Shown in pieces: positions 1 through 7,005 of a stretch of 10,223 bases of DNA. The translations under genes and the position numbers were made by a program. The notes beneath the pieces are model-generated. The model did not search any database. It had not been told where the DNA came from and worked only from the letters and a program-made list of their open reading frames with translations. Position 1 is the first letter of the stretch; every line of letters starts with the position of its first letter. Source of the DNA: Erythrobacter sp. UBA2510 (GTDB lineage: Bacteria > Pseudomonadota > Alphaproteobacteria > Sphingomonadales > Sphingomonadaceae); NCBI GenBank assembly GCA_002341345.1, contig DDNW01000059.1:1-10223 (forward strand), given 5' to 3'.

Positions 1-1333
1 CCGGCCGATCTGCCAGGACACCGGCATCGTCAACGTTTTCATCAAATGGGGGCAGGAGTGCCGCCTGATCTCGGACAAGAGCCTGCAGGACGTTGTCGAT
101 GAAGGCGTGCGCCGCGCCTACAATCTGCCCGAGAACAAGCTGCGCGCCTCGATCCTTGCCGACCCAGCCTTCACCCGTCGCAACACGAAGGACAATACGC
201 CCTGCGTCCTGTCGGTCGAGATGGTGCCGGGCGACAAGGTTTCGGTCGATGTCGCGGCGAAGGGCGGCGGCAGCGAGAACAAGAGCAAGTTCAAGATGAT
301 GAACCCGAGCGACAATATCGTCGACTGGGTGCTCGAACAGATTCCCTCGATGGGTGCAGGCTGGTGCCCGCCGGGCATGCTGGGCATCGGCATCGGTGGC
401 ACGGCCGAGCATTGCGTGAAGCTGGCCAAGCAGAGCCTGATGGACCCGATCGATATGGGACAGCTCAAGGCGCGCGGGGCGCAGACCGATATCGAACAGC
501 TGCGGATCGATATCTTCGATGCCGTCAATGCGATGGGCGTAGGCGCGCAGGGCCTCGGCGGCCTCTCGACCGTGCTCGACGTCAAGATCCTCGACTGGCC
601 GTGTCACGCGGCTGGCAAGCCGGTGGCGATGATCCCCAATTGCGCTGCCACCCGCCATGCCCATTTCACGCTCGACGGGTCGGGGCCGAGCTATATCCCC
701 GCACCGGACCTCTCGCAGTGGCCCGATGTTCACTGGGAGCCCGATGCCGAGGCCAAGCACGTCAATCTCGATACGCTGACCAAGGAAGAGGTCGAAAGCT
801 GGGAGGCAGGCGACCGACTGCTCCTGAATGGCTCGATGCTGACCGGGCGCGACGCGGCGCACAAGCGGATCAAGGACATGCTCGACAAGGGCGAGGCGCT
901 GCCGGTCGATTTCAAGGGGCGCGCCATCTACTATGTCGGGCCGGTCGATCCGGTGATTGGCGAAGTCGTTGGCCCCGCAGGACCGACAACGGCGACGCGG
1001 ATGGACAAATTCACCGACACCATGCTCGAACTTGGTTTGCTGGCGATGATCGGCAAGGCGGAACGCGGACAAGGCGCGGTCACGGAAATTGCTAAGCACA
1101 AGGTGGCCTATCTCATGGCAGTTGGCGGCGCGGCCTATCTGGTCAGCCGCGCGATCAAGGAGGCCCAGGTGGTCGCCTTCGAGGATCTGGGCATGGAAGC
1201 GATCTACGAATTCACCGTCAAGGACATGCCGGTGACGGTTGCGGTCGATGCCAAGGGCAACAACGTCCACACGCTCGCTCCGCTCCATTGGCGCGAGAAG
1301 ATCCGCAAGGAAGGGCTGCTCCAGCCAGGCTGA
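1..1333 (+). CDS. fumA: Class I fumarate hydratase (iron-sulfur), 5'-truncated by the window edge
   Basis: This enzyme hydrates fumarate reversibly to L-malate in the TCA cycle, in the cytoplasm, using an oxygen-sensitive 4Fe-4S cluster. The reading frame is already open at base 2 and gives 443 residues to the TGA at 1331-1333. FumA/FumB-type enzymes run to roughly 500-550 residues, so an estimated 60-105 N-terminal residues lie outside the window. The three expected cluster-cysteine contexts are all present: ICQDTG at the very start (bases ~8-25), GWCPPGMLGIGIGGT (~bases 359-403) and PNCAATRH (~bases 635-658). The N-terminal hydratase domain passes into the C-terminal fumarase domain near LLLNGSMLTGRDAAHKRI (~bases 818-871), which also holds the GPTTATRMD stretch. 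An ATG at base 107 in this frame is internal, because conserved sequence continues upstream of it. The family call is secure; the symbol is by analogy with Escherichia coli. No convincing T-rich terminator follows. Confidence 0.97.
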   Translation, partial: RPICQDTGIVNVFIKWGQECRLISDKSLQDVVDEGVRRAYNLPENKLRASILADPAFTRRNTKDNTPCVLSVEMVPGDKVSVDVAAKGGGSENKSKFKMMNPSDNIVDWVLEQIPSMGAGWCPPGMLGIGIGGTAEHCVKLAKQSLMDPIDMGQLKARGAQTDIEQLRIDIFDAVNAMGVGAQGLGGLSTVLDVKILDWPCHAAGKPVAMIPNCAATRHAHFTLDGSGPSYIPAPDLSQWPDVHWEPDAEAKHVNLDTLTKEEVESWEAGDRLLLNGSMLTGRDAAHKRIKDMLDKGEALPVDFKGRAIYYVGPVDPVIGEVVGPAGPTTATRMDKFTDTMLELGLLAMIGKAERGQGAVTEIAKHKVAYLMAVGGAAYLVSRAIKEAQVVAFEDLGMEAIYEFTVKDMPVTVAVDAKGNNVHTLAPLHWREKIRKEGLLQPG

Positions 1334-1398
1334 GCGGCTCTTCCGCCAGGACGCGGCGATTTGCCGACTTTCTGATCGACCAAGCGTAAACGCAGTCC

Positions 1399-1424
1399 GA
1401 CCGGCCATGTTGCAGGGGCTGGTC
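1399..1424. other. Imperfect 8-bp hairpin between fumarase and the kinase
   Basis: In the 122-base gap 1334-1455, arms 1399-1406 (GACCGGCC) and 1417-1424 (GGCTGGTC) pair over 8 positions with one G-U wobble around a 10-base loop. No T-run follows on either strand, so it is only a weak candidate for an end-of-transcript structure after the fumarase. No tRNA or small gene is visible in the gap. Confidence 0.25.
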
Positions 1425-1455
1425 CTGTCGCCCATTCGCGCGCTAGAGCGGCGGG

Positions 1456-2682
1456 ATGAGCCGTGATGTGTCGCCCGCCGTTATTGCCCGCGTCCCCTTC
1501 GCGACCATTCTGGCGTCGATCGTCGGGCTGTGGCTGACCTATTTCCTGCTCACCACGCTGCGCGCCGAATTGCTGGACATGCCGTTCGCGCTGGAGATGT
1601 CGTGGCGTCGCCTGTTGACCTCGGTGGCTGGTGCCTTGATCACACTGGCGCTGTGGCAGGCACTGCGCCCATTCGACGCGAAGCCGCTGTGGGCCAAGGT
1701 GGCGGCTGCGCTGGTATTCGCCCTGCCCGCCGCCATGCTCAGCGCACAGGTCAACCAGATCGTCTTTGCCGACATGCAGCAGGTGATCGACGAGGAAGCG
1801 GTGCACAACTTCGTCGAGGAGCGCGGTCTGGGCATAGCGGACGACGGGGCCGACCTGATGAGCGATCTGTCCAACCTTGTCGCCAGCGCTTCGCGTGCGC
1901 ATCTCGTCGACCTCGCCTTCAGTCGCTATTTCATGTTCCTCGCATGGTGCGCGCTCTATCTCGCGCTGTTGACCGGTGAGAAGGCGCGCGCGGCAGAGCG
2001 TCGCGAAGGCGACTATCGCCGGGCGGCCAAGGCCGCCGAACTGCGTAGCTTGCGCTATCAGGTCAATCCGCACTTCCTGTTCAACACGCTTAACTCGCTT
2101 TCCGCCATGGTGCTGACCGGCAAGGTGAAAGAGGCCGAGCGCATGATCCAGATGATCGCGCGCTTCTATCGTCGCAGCCTTGCCGACGACCCTACCGGCG
2201 ACGTCACGCTGGCCGAAGAGATTGCGCTGCAAAAGCTCTATCTCGATATCGAGGCCGTCCGCTTCCCGCATCGGTTGAAGGCCGTATTCGACGTGTCCGA
2301 TGAACTATCCGACTTGTTGATCCCCGGCATGATCCTGCAGCCGCTGGTCGAGAACTCGGTCAAGCATGCGATTGCGCCGACCACGGGGCAGGTCACCATA
2401 TTGCTGGCTGCACGCGAAGAATACGGGCGGCTGGTGGTTACTGTGTCGGACGATGGCAACGGCCTGGCTCGGCAGGACGAGACGCGGCCGGGTTATGGCA
2501 TCGGTCTCGCCAATGTCCGCGAACGCCTTGAGGCGCGCTTCGGCAAGGAGGCCTCGATCGTCTCCGGGCCCGCGCCGGGCGGTTACGCCACCCATCTGCG
2601 GCTGCCGATCCTGCATGCGGGCGATACGCGAGGCGAAGGGCCACGACGTCATGCCGATACGCAAGAAGAGGCGGCGGCATGA
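1456..2682 (+). CDS. LytS/YehU-type membrane sensor histidine kinase
   Basis: A 408-residue sensor kinase that should autophosphorylate on histidine and pass phosphate to the response regulator encoded next. The N-terminal part is hydrophobic, with helices at about residues 14-34, 52-70, 80-104 and 156-173. A polar, acidic segment (~105-150) lies between the third and fourth and is probably the external or loop part of the sensor. After a charged linker (~174-198) comes the His_kinase core typical of this family: RYQVNPHFLFNTLNSLSAM, with His206 as the likely phospho-acceptor. The ATPase follows, with N-box LVENSVKHAI (297-306), G1 SDDGNGL (331-337) and G2 YGIGLANV (347-354). No GAF, PAS or known ligand domain is recognisable, so the stimulus is unknown. 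The ATG at 1456 has a purine-rich AGAGCGGCGGG just upstream. The last 4 bases overlap the regulator gene, so the two are co-transcribed and probably translationally coupled. Confidence 0.93.
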   Translation: MSRDVSPAVIARVPFATILASIVGLWLTYFLLTTLRAELLDMPFALEMSWRRLLTSVAGALITLALWQALRPFDAKPLWAKVAAALVFALPAAMLSAQVNQIVFADMQQVIDEEAVHNFVEERGLGIADDGADLMSDLSNLVASASRAHLVDLAFSRYFMFLAWCALYLALLTGEKARAAERREGDYRRAAKAAELRSLRYQVNPHFLFNTLNSLSAMVLTGKVKEAERMIQMIARFYRRSLADDPTGDVTLAEEIALQKLYLDIEAVRFPHRLKAVFDVSDELSDLLIPGMILQPLVENSVKHAIAPTTGQVTILLAAREEYGRLVVTVSDDGNGLARQDETRPGYGIGLANVRERLEARFGKEASIVSGPAPGGYATHLRLPILHAGDTRGEGPRRHADTQEEAAA

Positions 2683-3416
2683 ACCACCGGTCCGACAGCC
2701 CCTTGCGGACCCTGATCGTCGATGACGAGCCGCTCGCGATCGAGCGGATGCAGGTGCTGTGCGCCGAACTGGACTCGCTTGCCGTCGTGGGCACCGCGAC
2801 CGATGGCGAGGTTGCGCTGCGGCTCGCCGAAAAGCTGAACCCCGACCTTCTGCTCCTCGATATGACGATGCCGGGCATGGACGGGATGAAGGTGGCGCGC
2901 GAGATCGCTAAATTCGACACGCCGCCCGCCGTGATCTTCGTCACCGCGCATGAGAATTTCGCGGTCGAGGCGTTCGACCTCGATGCCGTCGATTACGTGC
3001 TGAAGCCTGTCGCCGCCGACCGGCTGGAGCGTGCCATTGCCCGTGCGCAGGAGCGCCGTAGCGGTCCGTCCAAGGCCGGCAATCGCTGGCTCACCGAATT
3101 CTGGGTGCCGCATCGCTCCGAATTGCTGCGCATCGAGGCCGACAGCGTGCACCGGGTCGATGCCGAGCGCGACTATGTCCGGCTCTATGTCGGCGAAACG
3201 AGCTATCTGCTGTTGCAGACGATTGCCGGGTTGGAGGAGAGGCTCGACCCGGCGAAGTTCCTGCGCATTCACCGCTCTACCATCCTGCGCCGCGACCACA
3301 TTCGCGGGCTGCGGCACGAGGGATTGGGGGTGTGGTCGGTCGAGCTGGAAGATGGCGAAGCGCTGCGGATCGGGCGGACTTATCTGCACAAGGTCAAGGC
3401 CATCGCCGGACGCTAG
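2679..3416 (+). CDS. LytTR-family response regulator (AlgR/LytR type)
   Basis: A 245-residue DNA-binding response regulator and the obvious partner of the upstream kinase. The receiver domain (about 10-125) has the acidic pair Asp15-Asp16, phospho-acceptor Asp61 in LLLLDMTMPGMDG, the conserved Thr89 in FVTAHE and Lys109 in YVLKPV. A short linker (~126-138) leads to a LytTR domain (about 140-243) with the hallmark RDYVRLY (164-170) and FLRIHRSTI (194-202). LytTR domains bind direct repeats in promoters through beta-strand loops rather than a helix-turn-helix. The start ATG lies inside the ATGA overlap with the kinase stop (2680-2682). The target genes cannot be read from the window. A GC-rich hairpin region without T-runs for this strand follows the stop. 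Confidence 0.95.
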   Translation: MNHRSDSPLRTLIVDDEPLAIERMQVLCAELDSLAVVGTATDGEVALRLAEKLNPDLLLLDMTMPGMDGMKVAREIAKFDTPPAVIFVTAHENFAVEAFDLDAVDYVLKPVAADRLERAIARAQERRSGPSKAGNRWLTEFWVPHRSELLRIEADSVHRVDAERDYVRLYVGETSYLLLQTIAGLEERLDPAKFLRIHRSTILRRDHIRGLRHEGLGVWSVELEDGEALRIGRTYLHKVKAIAGR

Positions 3417-3463
3417 CCACTCTTCCCGGCGCGCTAGTCTGCCCAATTCCAAAGCCACAAATG

Positions 3464-3495
3464 AAAAGGCCGCGCGGAGACGATCCTCGCGGCCT
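3464..3495 (-). terminator. Intrinsic terminator of the urcA-like gene
   Basis: Read on the minus strand, AGGCCGCG (3495-3488) and CGCGGCCT (3474-3467) form a perfect 8-bp GC-rich stem with a 13-base loop. It runs directly into TTTT (3467-3464), the T tract expected on the minus strand only. It lies about 55 bases past the stop of the gene at 3551-3859. Confidence 0.75.
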
Positions 3496-3513
3496 AATGC
3501 GGTTGGGTTCCGG

Positions 3514-3535
3514 CTCCGGCGCCGCTGCGCCGGAG
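3514..3535. other. Perfect 9-bp GC hairpin at a convergent gene junction
   Basis: CTCCGGCGC (3514-3522), loop CGCT (3523-3526) and GCGCCGGAG (3527-3535) make a perfect stem with a tetraloop in the 134-base space between two genes that converge. There is no T-run on either side, so it is not a textbook terminator. It could stabilise 3' ends or pause polymerase on both strands. It could also be a dispersed palindromic repeat, which only a genome-wide search could show. Confidence 0.5.
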
Positions 3536-3550
3536 GCTTGCTGCGGGCAT

Positions 3551-3859
3551 TTAACCGCCGCGCCGCTGGTCGTTGGCGATCATCGCCATGCGGCGTTCGA
3601 GCTGCGCATGGACATTGGCCTGGCATTCGCGGAACGCGGAATTGCTGATCCTTGTGCCGGTCCGCTGCACTTCAGTGTTGCAGACCGAGCGGGCGGCACG
3701 GGCAATGCGGCGGTCGAGCTCGCGCTGGCCGTCCTCGCTGGTAAGGTCGAGGTCGGCGTAATAGACCGTTGCGCTGGCCTTGTCCTCGGCGGCAGCCATG
3801 GCGGGCGTGGCAAAGGCGGCAGCAGCGCCAAGGCCGATGGCAAACAGGGTCGTCTTCAT
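3551..3859 (-). CDS. UrcA-family small secreted protein
   Basis: A 102-residue protein with a typical Sec signal peptide: MKTT, a hydrophobic core (about 5-20), then AMA with likely cleavage after residue 23. The mature part is small and charged, begins AEDKASATVYYADLDLTSEDG, and has the pattern of the UrcA family: a VxYADLDL-type strand, a helix with RRIxxAARxVC, and a second cysteine in FRECQ. Cys60 and Cys79 probably form a disulfide in the periplasm. The function of the family is not established. The open frame extends 17 codons upstream, but the ATG at 3859 is preferred. It begins the signal peptide and has AGGAG (3869-3873 on the complement) 9 bases away, inside a longer purine run. The gene stands alone on this strand, convergent with the response regulator, and has its own terminator and a hairpin-rich leader. 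Confidence 0.85.
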   Translation of the reverse strand: MKTTLFAIGLGAAAAFATPAMAAAEDKASATVYYADLDLTSEDGQRELDRRIARAARSVCNTEVQRTGTRISNSAFRECQANVHAQLERRMAMIANDQRRGG

Positions 3860-3881
3860 ATCTTCCTTCTCCTTTCGCTTC

Positions 3882-3896
3882 TCCCCGCATCGGGGA
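3882..3896. other. Short hairpin in the urcA leader
   Basis: TCCCCG (3882-3887), loop CAT and CGGGGA (3891-3896) form a perfect 6-bp stem. It lies about 22 bases upstream of the urcA-like start codon and ends close to its ribosome-binding site, so it would be in the 5' leader of that transcript. Confidence 0.45.
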
Positions 3897-3901
3897 AGGG
3901 C

Positions 3902-3938
3902 GCGCCGCAACCGGTGGGACTGGAAACGGTTGCGGCGC
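3902..3938. repeat. Perfect 12-bp inverted repeat in the urcA upstream region
   Basis: GCGCCGCAACCG (3902-3913) and CGGTTGCGGCGC (3927-3938) are exact reverse complements separated by 13 bases. They lie in the 237-base divergent region between the urcA-like gene and the small membrane protein. No T-run follows on either strand. It could be a leader stem-loop, an operator, or a factor-dependent terminator or attenuator. I see no confident sigma-70-type promoter for either gene in this gap. Confidence 0.6.
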
Positions 3939-4096
3939 AGTTACTTGGGTAGGGGAAGTGAGCTCCTTGCGCCTGCCATGCTCGACCAGAGTGCCTGTGC
4001 GACTCGACGGAGGATTCTTTCGCCCGACGAAGTGCATAAAGCGTCCCACGAACGACAATTTGCTTGTTTTGGGCAACTATCTGCTAGGTATATTTC

Positions 4097-4360
4097 GTGC
4101 TTCTGGTCGCGATCTTCGTGTTTGGCGTCGGCAATTTTGCCCTTCACCGGGCCGTGCTGGAAAGCGGCCACCCGCTGCTCGGTCGACTCAGCGATATGCC
4201 GCACGGTCTGCGGCTGTTGCTGCTCGCACTGGAGTTTGCGGTACTGGTCGCCGCCTTGCTGCTGGTCTATCGCGGGCAAGCGGGGTGGGGCTGGGCCTAC
4301 GCCTTCTATACGATGGCCAATGCCCTGTCCGCCTGGTTGATCCTGTCACGACGAATGTGA
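4097..4360 (+). CDS. Small three-helix membrane protein, unknown function
   Basis: An 87-residue, strongly hydrophobic protein that I do not recognise. Probable membrane helices lie at about 1-18, 37-58 and 63-84, separated by a short polar loop (20-36, ending MPHG) and a tight turn (YRGQAGWGW, 58-66). It ends in the basic SRRM. The start is a GTG at 4097. An in-frame TAG at 4085-4087 rules out any earlier start, and a weak TAGG lies 8 bases upstream. Residue composition and codon use fit a real gene, not a shadow frame. It ends 18 bases before the lipid-kinase-like gene, so it is probably the first gene of that run and may be a membrane partner of it. That link is inferred from position only. 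Confidence 0.65.
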   Translation: MLLVAIFVFGVGNFALHRAVLESGHPLLGRLSDMPHGLRLLLLALEFAVLVAALLLVYRGQAGWGWAYAFYTMANALSAWLILSRRM

Positions 4361-4378
4361 AGGGAACCGTGCGGCTGA

Positions 4379-5251
4379 ATGAAACATTCGCCCGCCATGG
4401 AAAGAATGATGCGCGTCTGGCTGGTCACGAACGAAAAGAGCGGGAGCAATGATCGTGCGCGGCTGGATCGGCTGGAGCGCAGCTTAGCCGCCCATGGGAT
4501 TGAGGTCGTGCGGCGGACGAAGTTTCCGGCCGAAGCACCGCCTGCGCCTGCCGACCTCGAAGCGGAGGCGATCGACACCCTCGTGATCTTTGCGGGTGAC
4601 GGGACGCTCAACAGCGTGATCTCGGGCCTTGTAGGATGGGGCGGGGCCGTGCTTGCGCTGCCGGGCGGGACGATGAACCTGCTTTATCACCGCCTGTTCG
4701 GTGGGATGGATTGTGATGAGGCGATCCGGCGTACCGCAGCGGGCGAGCTGGTGCGCCGCCGCCCGGGCACGATCGCCTGTGCGGCAGGCATTGCCTATGC
4801 CGGCCTGCTCGCCGGACCGGCGACGGCCTGGTACGACGTGCGCGAGGCACTGCGCGATATCGACCTCGCACGGCTTGCCGGGAGCGCCAGCCTGGCTCTG
4901 GAAGAGAGCTTTCGCGGCGAATATGTCCGTTGCGAGGAACCCGAAATTGGGCGACGCGAAGGCTATCCGATGCTGGTACTGGGGCCGCGCGACGAGGGGA
5001 TCGAGGTCACCGCCTATCACGCGGAGAATGCTGCCGAAGTGCTCGAGCAGGTGGCCGCCATCCTGCGGCGCAATTTCCGCACGGGCCCGCATGACCGGCT
5101 CGGCGAGGTCACGAAACTGCGCTTGGCCAGCGCGAGGGGGCATGCGTTCGGCATTCTGCTCGACGGCGAAGAGGCACAGGCCCACGCGCATGAGGACTTC
5201 GTGCTGGTCCCCGCCCCGGTCGACCTGCTAGCGAGCGTCGCGCATGACTGA
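4379..5251 (+). CDS. Diacylglycerol/sphingoid-lipid kinase-like protein (DAGK catalytic domain, YegS/LCB5 type)
   Basis: A 290-residue protein of the family that phosphorylates a lipid hydroxyl (diacylglycerol, sphingoid base or ceramide) with ATP. The catalytic domain begins with VTNEKSGSN (16-24), where these enzymes have a phosphate-binding NPxSG-like motif. It continues with VIFAGDGTLNSV (69-80), the GGDGT signature with the first Gly replaced by Ala, and LALPGGTMNLLYHRL (92-106), the conserved PxGTxN segment. The C-terminal half (about 130-285) is the beta-sandwich lid, with the family LDGE motif at 261-264. The substrate cannot be told from sequence. The start is uncertain: ATG 4379 has AAGGGAA about 12 bases upstream, but in-frame ATGs at 4397, 4406 and 4409 also precede the conserved MRVWLVTN. 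It overlaps the next gene by 8 bases, so the two products are likely made together. Confidence 0.85.
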   Translation: MKHSPAMERMMRVWLVTNEKSGSNDRARLDRLERSLAAHGIEVVRRTKFPAEAPPAPADLEAEAIDTLVIFAGDGTLNSVISGLVGWGGAVLALPGGTMNLLYHRLFGGMDCDEAIRRTAAGELVRRRPGTIACAAGIAYAGLLAGPATAWYDVREALRDIDLARLAGSASLALEESFRGEYVRCEEPEIGRREGYPMLVLGPRDEGIEVTAYHAENAAEVLEQVAAILRRNFRTGPHDRLGEVTKLRLASARGHAFGILLDGEEAQAHAHEDFVLVPAPVDLLASVAHD

Positions 5252-6101
5252 CGACCGGCTGCTGTTCCACCTTTCCGACATACATTTCGGGCTCGAGGAC
5301 GGGGCCGCGCTCGACTGGGTGGCCGAGGAAATCGCGGTGCGCCGCCCTGACGCCGTGGCGATCACCGGCGATCTGACGATGCGCGCGCGGACCCGCGAGT
5401 TTGCGGCGGCGACAGACTGGATCAACGCGCTTGATGCGCCAGTGACGGTCGAGGTCGGCAATCACGACCTGCCCTATTTCAATCTGTTCGAGCGGTTCTT
5501 CGATCCCTACCGCCGCTTTCGGGGGATGAAGGCGCTGGTCGAGGCGGAAATCGACCTGCCCGGTATCGCCATCGTGCCGCTCAAGACTGCGGCGCGCGCC
5601 CAGCCGCGCTTCAACTGGTCGAAGGGGTGGGTAACGCAGCAGGCTCTCGACAAGTGCCTTGCCGCGATCGACGCTCTGCCAGACGGGACACAGGCGCTGG
5701 TGGCGGTACATCACCCCCTGCGCGAGGTAGGCACGAAGGGTACTGCGCTGACGGGCCATGGCTCGAAGGCGCTCGAAGCGCTGGCGAAGCGTCCGGTGCT
5801 GGCCGTGCTCTCGGGCCATGTGCACGACCCGTTCGATATCATTGAGCCGACCATTAACGGCCCGGTGCGGATGATCGGCGCAGGGACCTTGTCGCAGCGG
5901 CTGCGCTCAACCCCGCCCAGCTTCAACGAGCTGCATTGGGATGGCGAGCGGTTGACGGTCAGCGTCCGTAACCTTGAACATGTCCGCAGCGCCGACATGA
6001 TGATCGACGAAGTGCCCGAAGACGCCATGCCGCCACGGGCCCCCGGTGAGCCGGTCGCCCCGGTACACCATGTGCCGAAAGTCGACCCGCCGGTCTATTG
6101 A
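5244..6101 (+). CDS. Calcineurin-like metallophosphoesterase
   Basis: A 285-residue cytoplasmic phosphoesterase with a two-metal active site. All five family blocks are intact: SDIHFG with Asp12 and His14, TGDLT with Asp43, VGNHD with Asn73 and His74, VAVHHP with His156, and SGHVHD with His192 and His194. The spacing suits the class that includes cyclic-nucleotide phosphodiesterases (CpdA) and UDP-diacylglucosamine hydrolases (LpxH), but I cannot assign either. The final ~35 residues, rich in proline and acidic residues, are probably a disordered tail. There is no signal peptide. The ATG at 5244 lies 8 bases inside the kinase-like gene and has no strong ribosome-binding site, consistent with translational coupling. 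Its position suggests a phosphorylated lipid or nucleotide related to the kinase's pathway; this is inference. Confidence 0.88.
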   Translation: MTDDRLLFHLSDIHFGLEDGAALDWVAEEIAVRRPDAVAITGDLTMRARTREFAAATDWINALDAPVTVEVGNHDLPYFNLFERFFDPYRRFRGMKALVEAEIDLPGIAIVPLKTAARAQPRFNWSKGWVTQQALDKCLAAIDALPDGTQALVAVHHPLREVGTKGTALTGHGSKALEALAKRPVLAVLSGHVHDPFDIIEPTINGPVRMIGAGTLSQRLRSTPPSFNELHWDGERLTVSVRNLEHVRSADMMIDEVPEDAMPPRAPGEPVAPVHHVPKVDPPVY

Positions 6102-6190
6102 ACCAGGGAATTCGACCTTGCAGCCTTGCGGCAAAGGTCTATCGCGGCAGCCAAGGGGTGAGACGACAGGACGGCTTGTAGCGAATACCC

Positions 6191-6970
6191 TTGGCTCACC
6201 AGCAGCATCATTCCGGCTATTTTTATGAGCGTGTCGCGCGCTTGCGCAAGCGGTTGGGCCCGCGTGCGACGGGTCTTGTGCTGGCGCTGGGAATCGAAGC
6301 GCTGCTGATCGCGATCCTGCTGACGCTGGGATGGAACGTGGCCCGCCCGCCCGAAGGCGGCGCCTCGCTGGTCAGTTTCGATGTCGATTCCGGTTCGCCC
6401 TCGGCACAAGACGATGCGGCGCGACCCGAGCAGACCTCCGAGCAAGTACCGCAAATCTCCGAGGCCGTCCCGCAAGATGTAGAGCCGCTGCCGGATACGC
6501 CTCTGGCAGATGTCCCGGCCGCACCGCGCGTTGCCCTGATTCCCTTGTCGCGCAACCAGTTGGCTTCTGCCGATATCGCCAGTCTGCCCTCTGCACCTGC
6601 TCCGTCCGTTCAGGGACCGGCATTCGGCCCGGCGGGGCCGTCTACGGCAGGCGATAGCGAGGTGGTCGGCACCGCCCCTGATGGCGAGCCGCTCTATGCC
6701 GCGCGCTGGTATCGTGAGCCGACCCCGCGCGAATTGTCGGGCTATCTCGAAACGGCCAATCAGCCGGGCTGGGCGCTCATCGCCTGCCGCACCGCGCCGC
6801 AATGGCGGGTCGAGGATTGCGTGGGGCTGGGCGAGTATCCGCAAGGTTCGCAGCTGGAGCGCGCAGTGCTTGCGGCGGCGTGGCAGTTTCAGGTGCGTCC
6901 GCCCCGGCGCGGCGGCCAGTCGCTGGTCGGAGCATGGGTGCGGATCAGGATCACCTACACGCGGGGTTAG
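6191..6970 (+). CDS. TonB-like envelope protein, single membrane anchor
   Basis: A 259-residue protein with the layout of TonB: a short basic cytoplasmic N-terminus (1-27, with RLRKRLGPR), one membrane helix (about 28-48), a long proline/alanine-rich periplasmic spacer (about 52-165) and a compact C-terminal domain (about 172-259). The C-terminal domain resembles the TonB C-terminal fold, ending in alternating strands near FQVRPPRRGG and AWVRIRITY. Cys199 and Cys210 could form a disulfide there. The start is taken as TTG 6191. An in-frame TAG at 6179-6181 blocks any earlier start, and no in-frame ATG precedes the membrane helix; the ribosome-binding site is poor. TonB passes proton-motive energy to outer-membrane receptors, but no exbB, exbD or receptor gene is nearby, so this may be an accessory paralog. 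It starts 89 bases after the phosphoesterase gene. Confidence 0.72.
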   Translation: MAHQQHHSGYFYERVARLRKRLGPRATGLVLALGIEALLIAILLTLGWNVARPPEGGASLVSFDVDSGSPSAQDDAARPEQTSEQVPQISEAVPQDVEPLPDTPLADVPAAPRVALIPLSRNQLASADIASLPSAPAPSVQGPAFGPAGPSTAGDSEVVGTAPDGEPLYAARWYREPTPRELSGYLETANQPGWALIACRTAPQWRVEDCVGLGEYPQGSQLERAVLAAAWQFQVRPPRRGGQSLVGAWVRIRITYTRG

Positions 6971-7005
6971 TTTGTCCCACTCGTTAGAGCGGGCCGGAGC
7001 CGCAC

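Noticed and set aside
1204..2271. 355-residue open frame on the minus strand
   Set aside because: It is antisense to the 3' end of the fumarase and most of the histidine kinase, which has intact motifs. The product is Arg/Gln/His-rich without domain features, as expected for the complement of a GC-rich gene.
3514..3535. Hairpin considered as intrinsic terminator of the response regulator
   Set aside because: No T-run follows on the plus strand, so it is recorded only as a hairpin.
2649..3626. 325-residue open frame on the minus strand
   Set aside because: It is antisense to the response regulator, which has all receiver and LytTR motifs, and it crosses the urcA terminator.
3332..3952. 206-residue plus-strand open frame across the convergent junction
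   Set aside because: It runs antisense through urcA, its terminator and two hairpins. The minus-strand gene has a signal peptide, ribosome-binding site and terminator.
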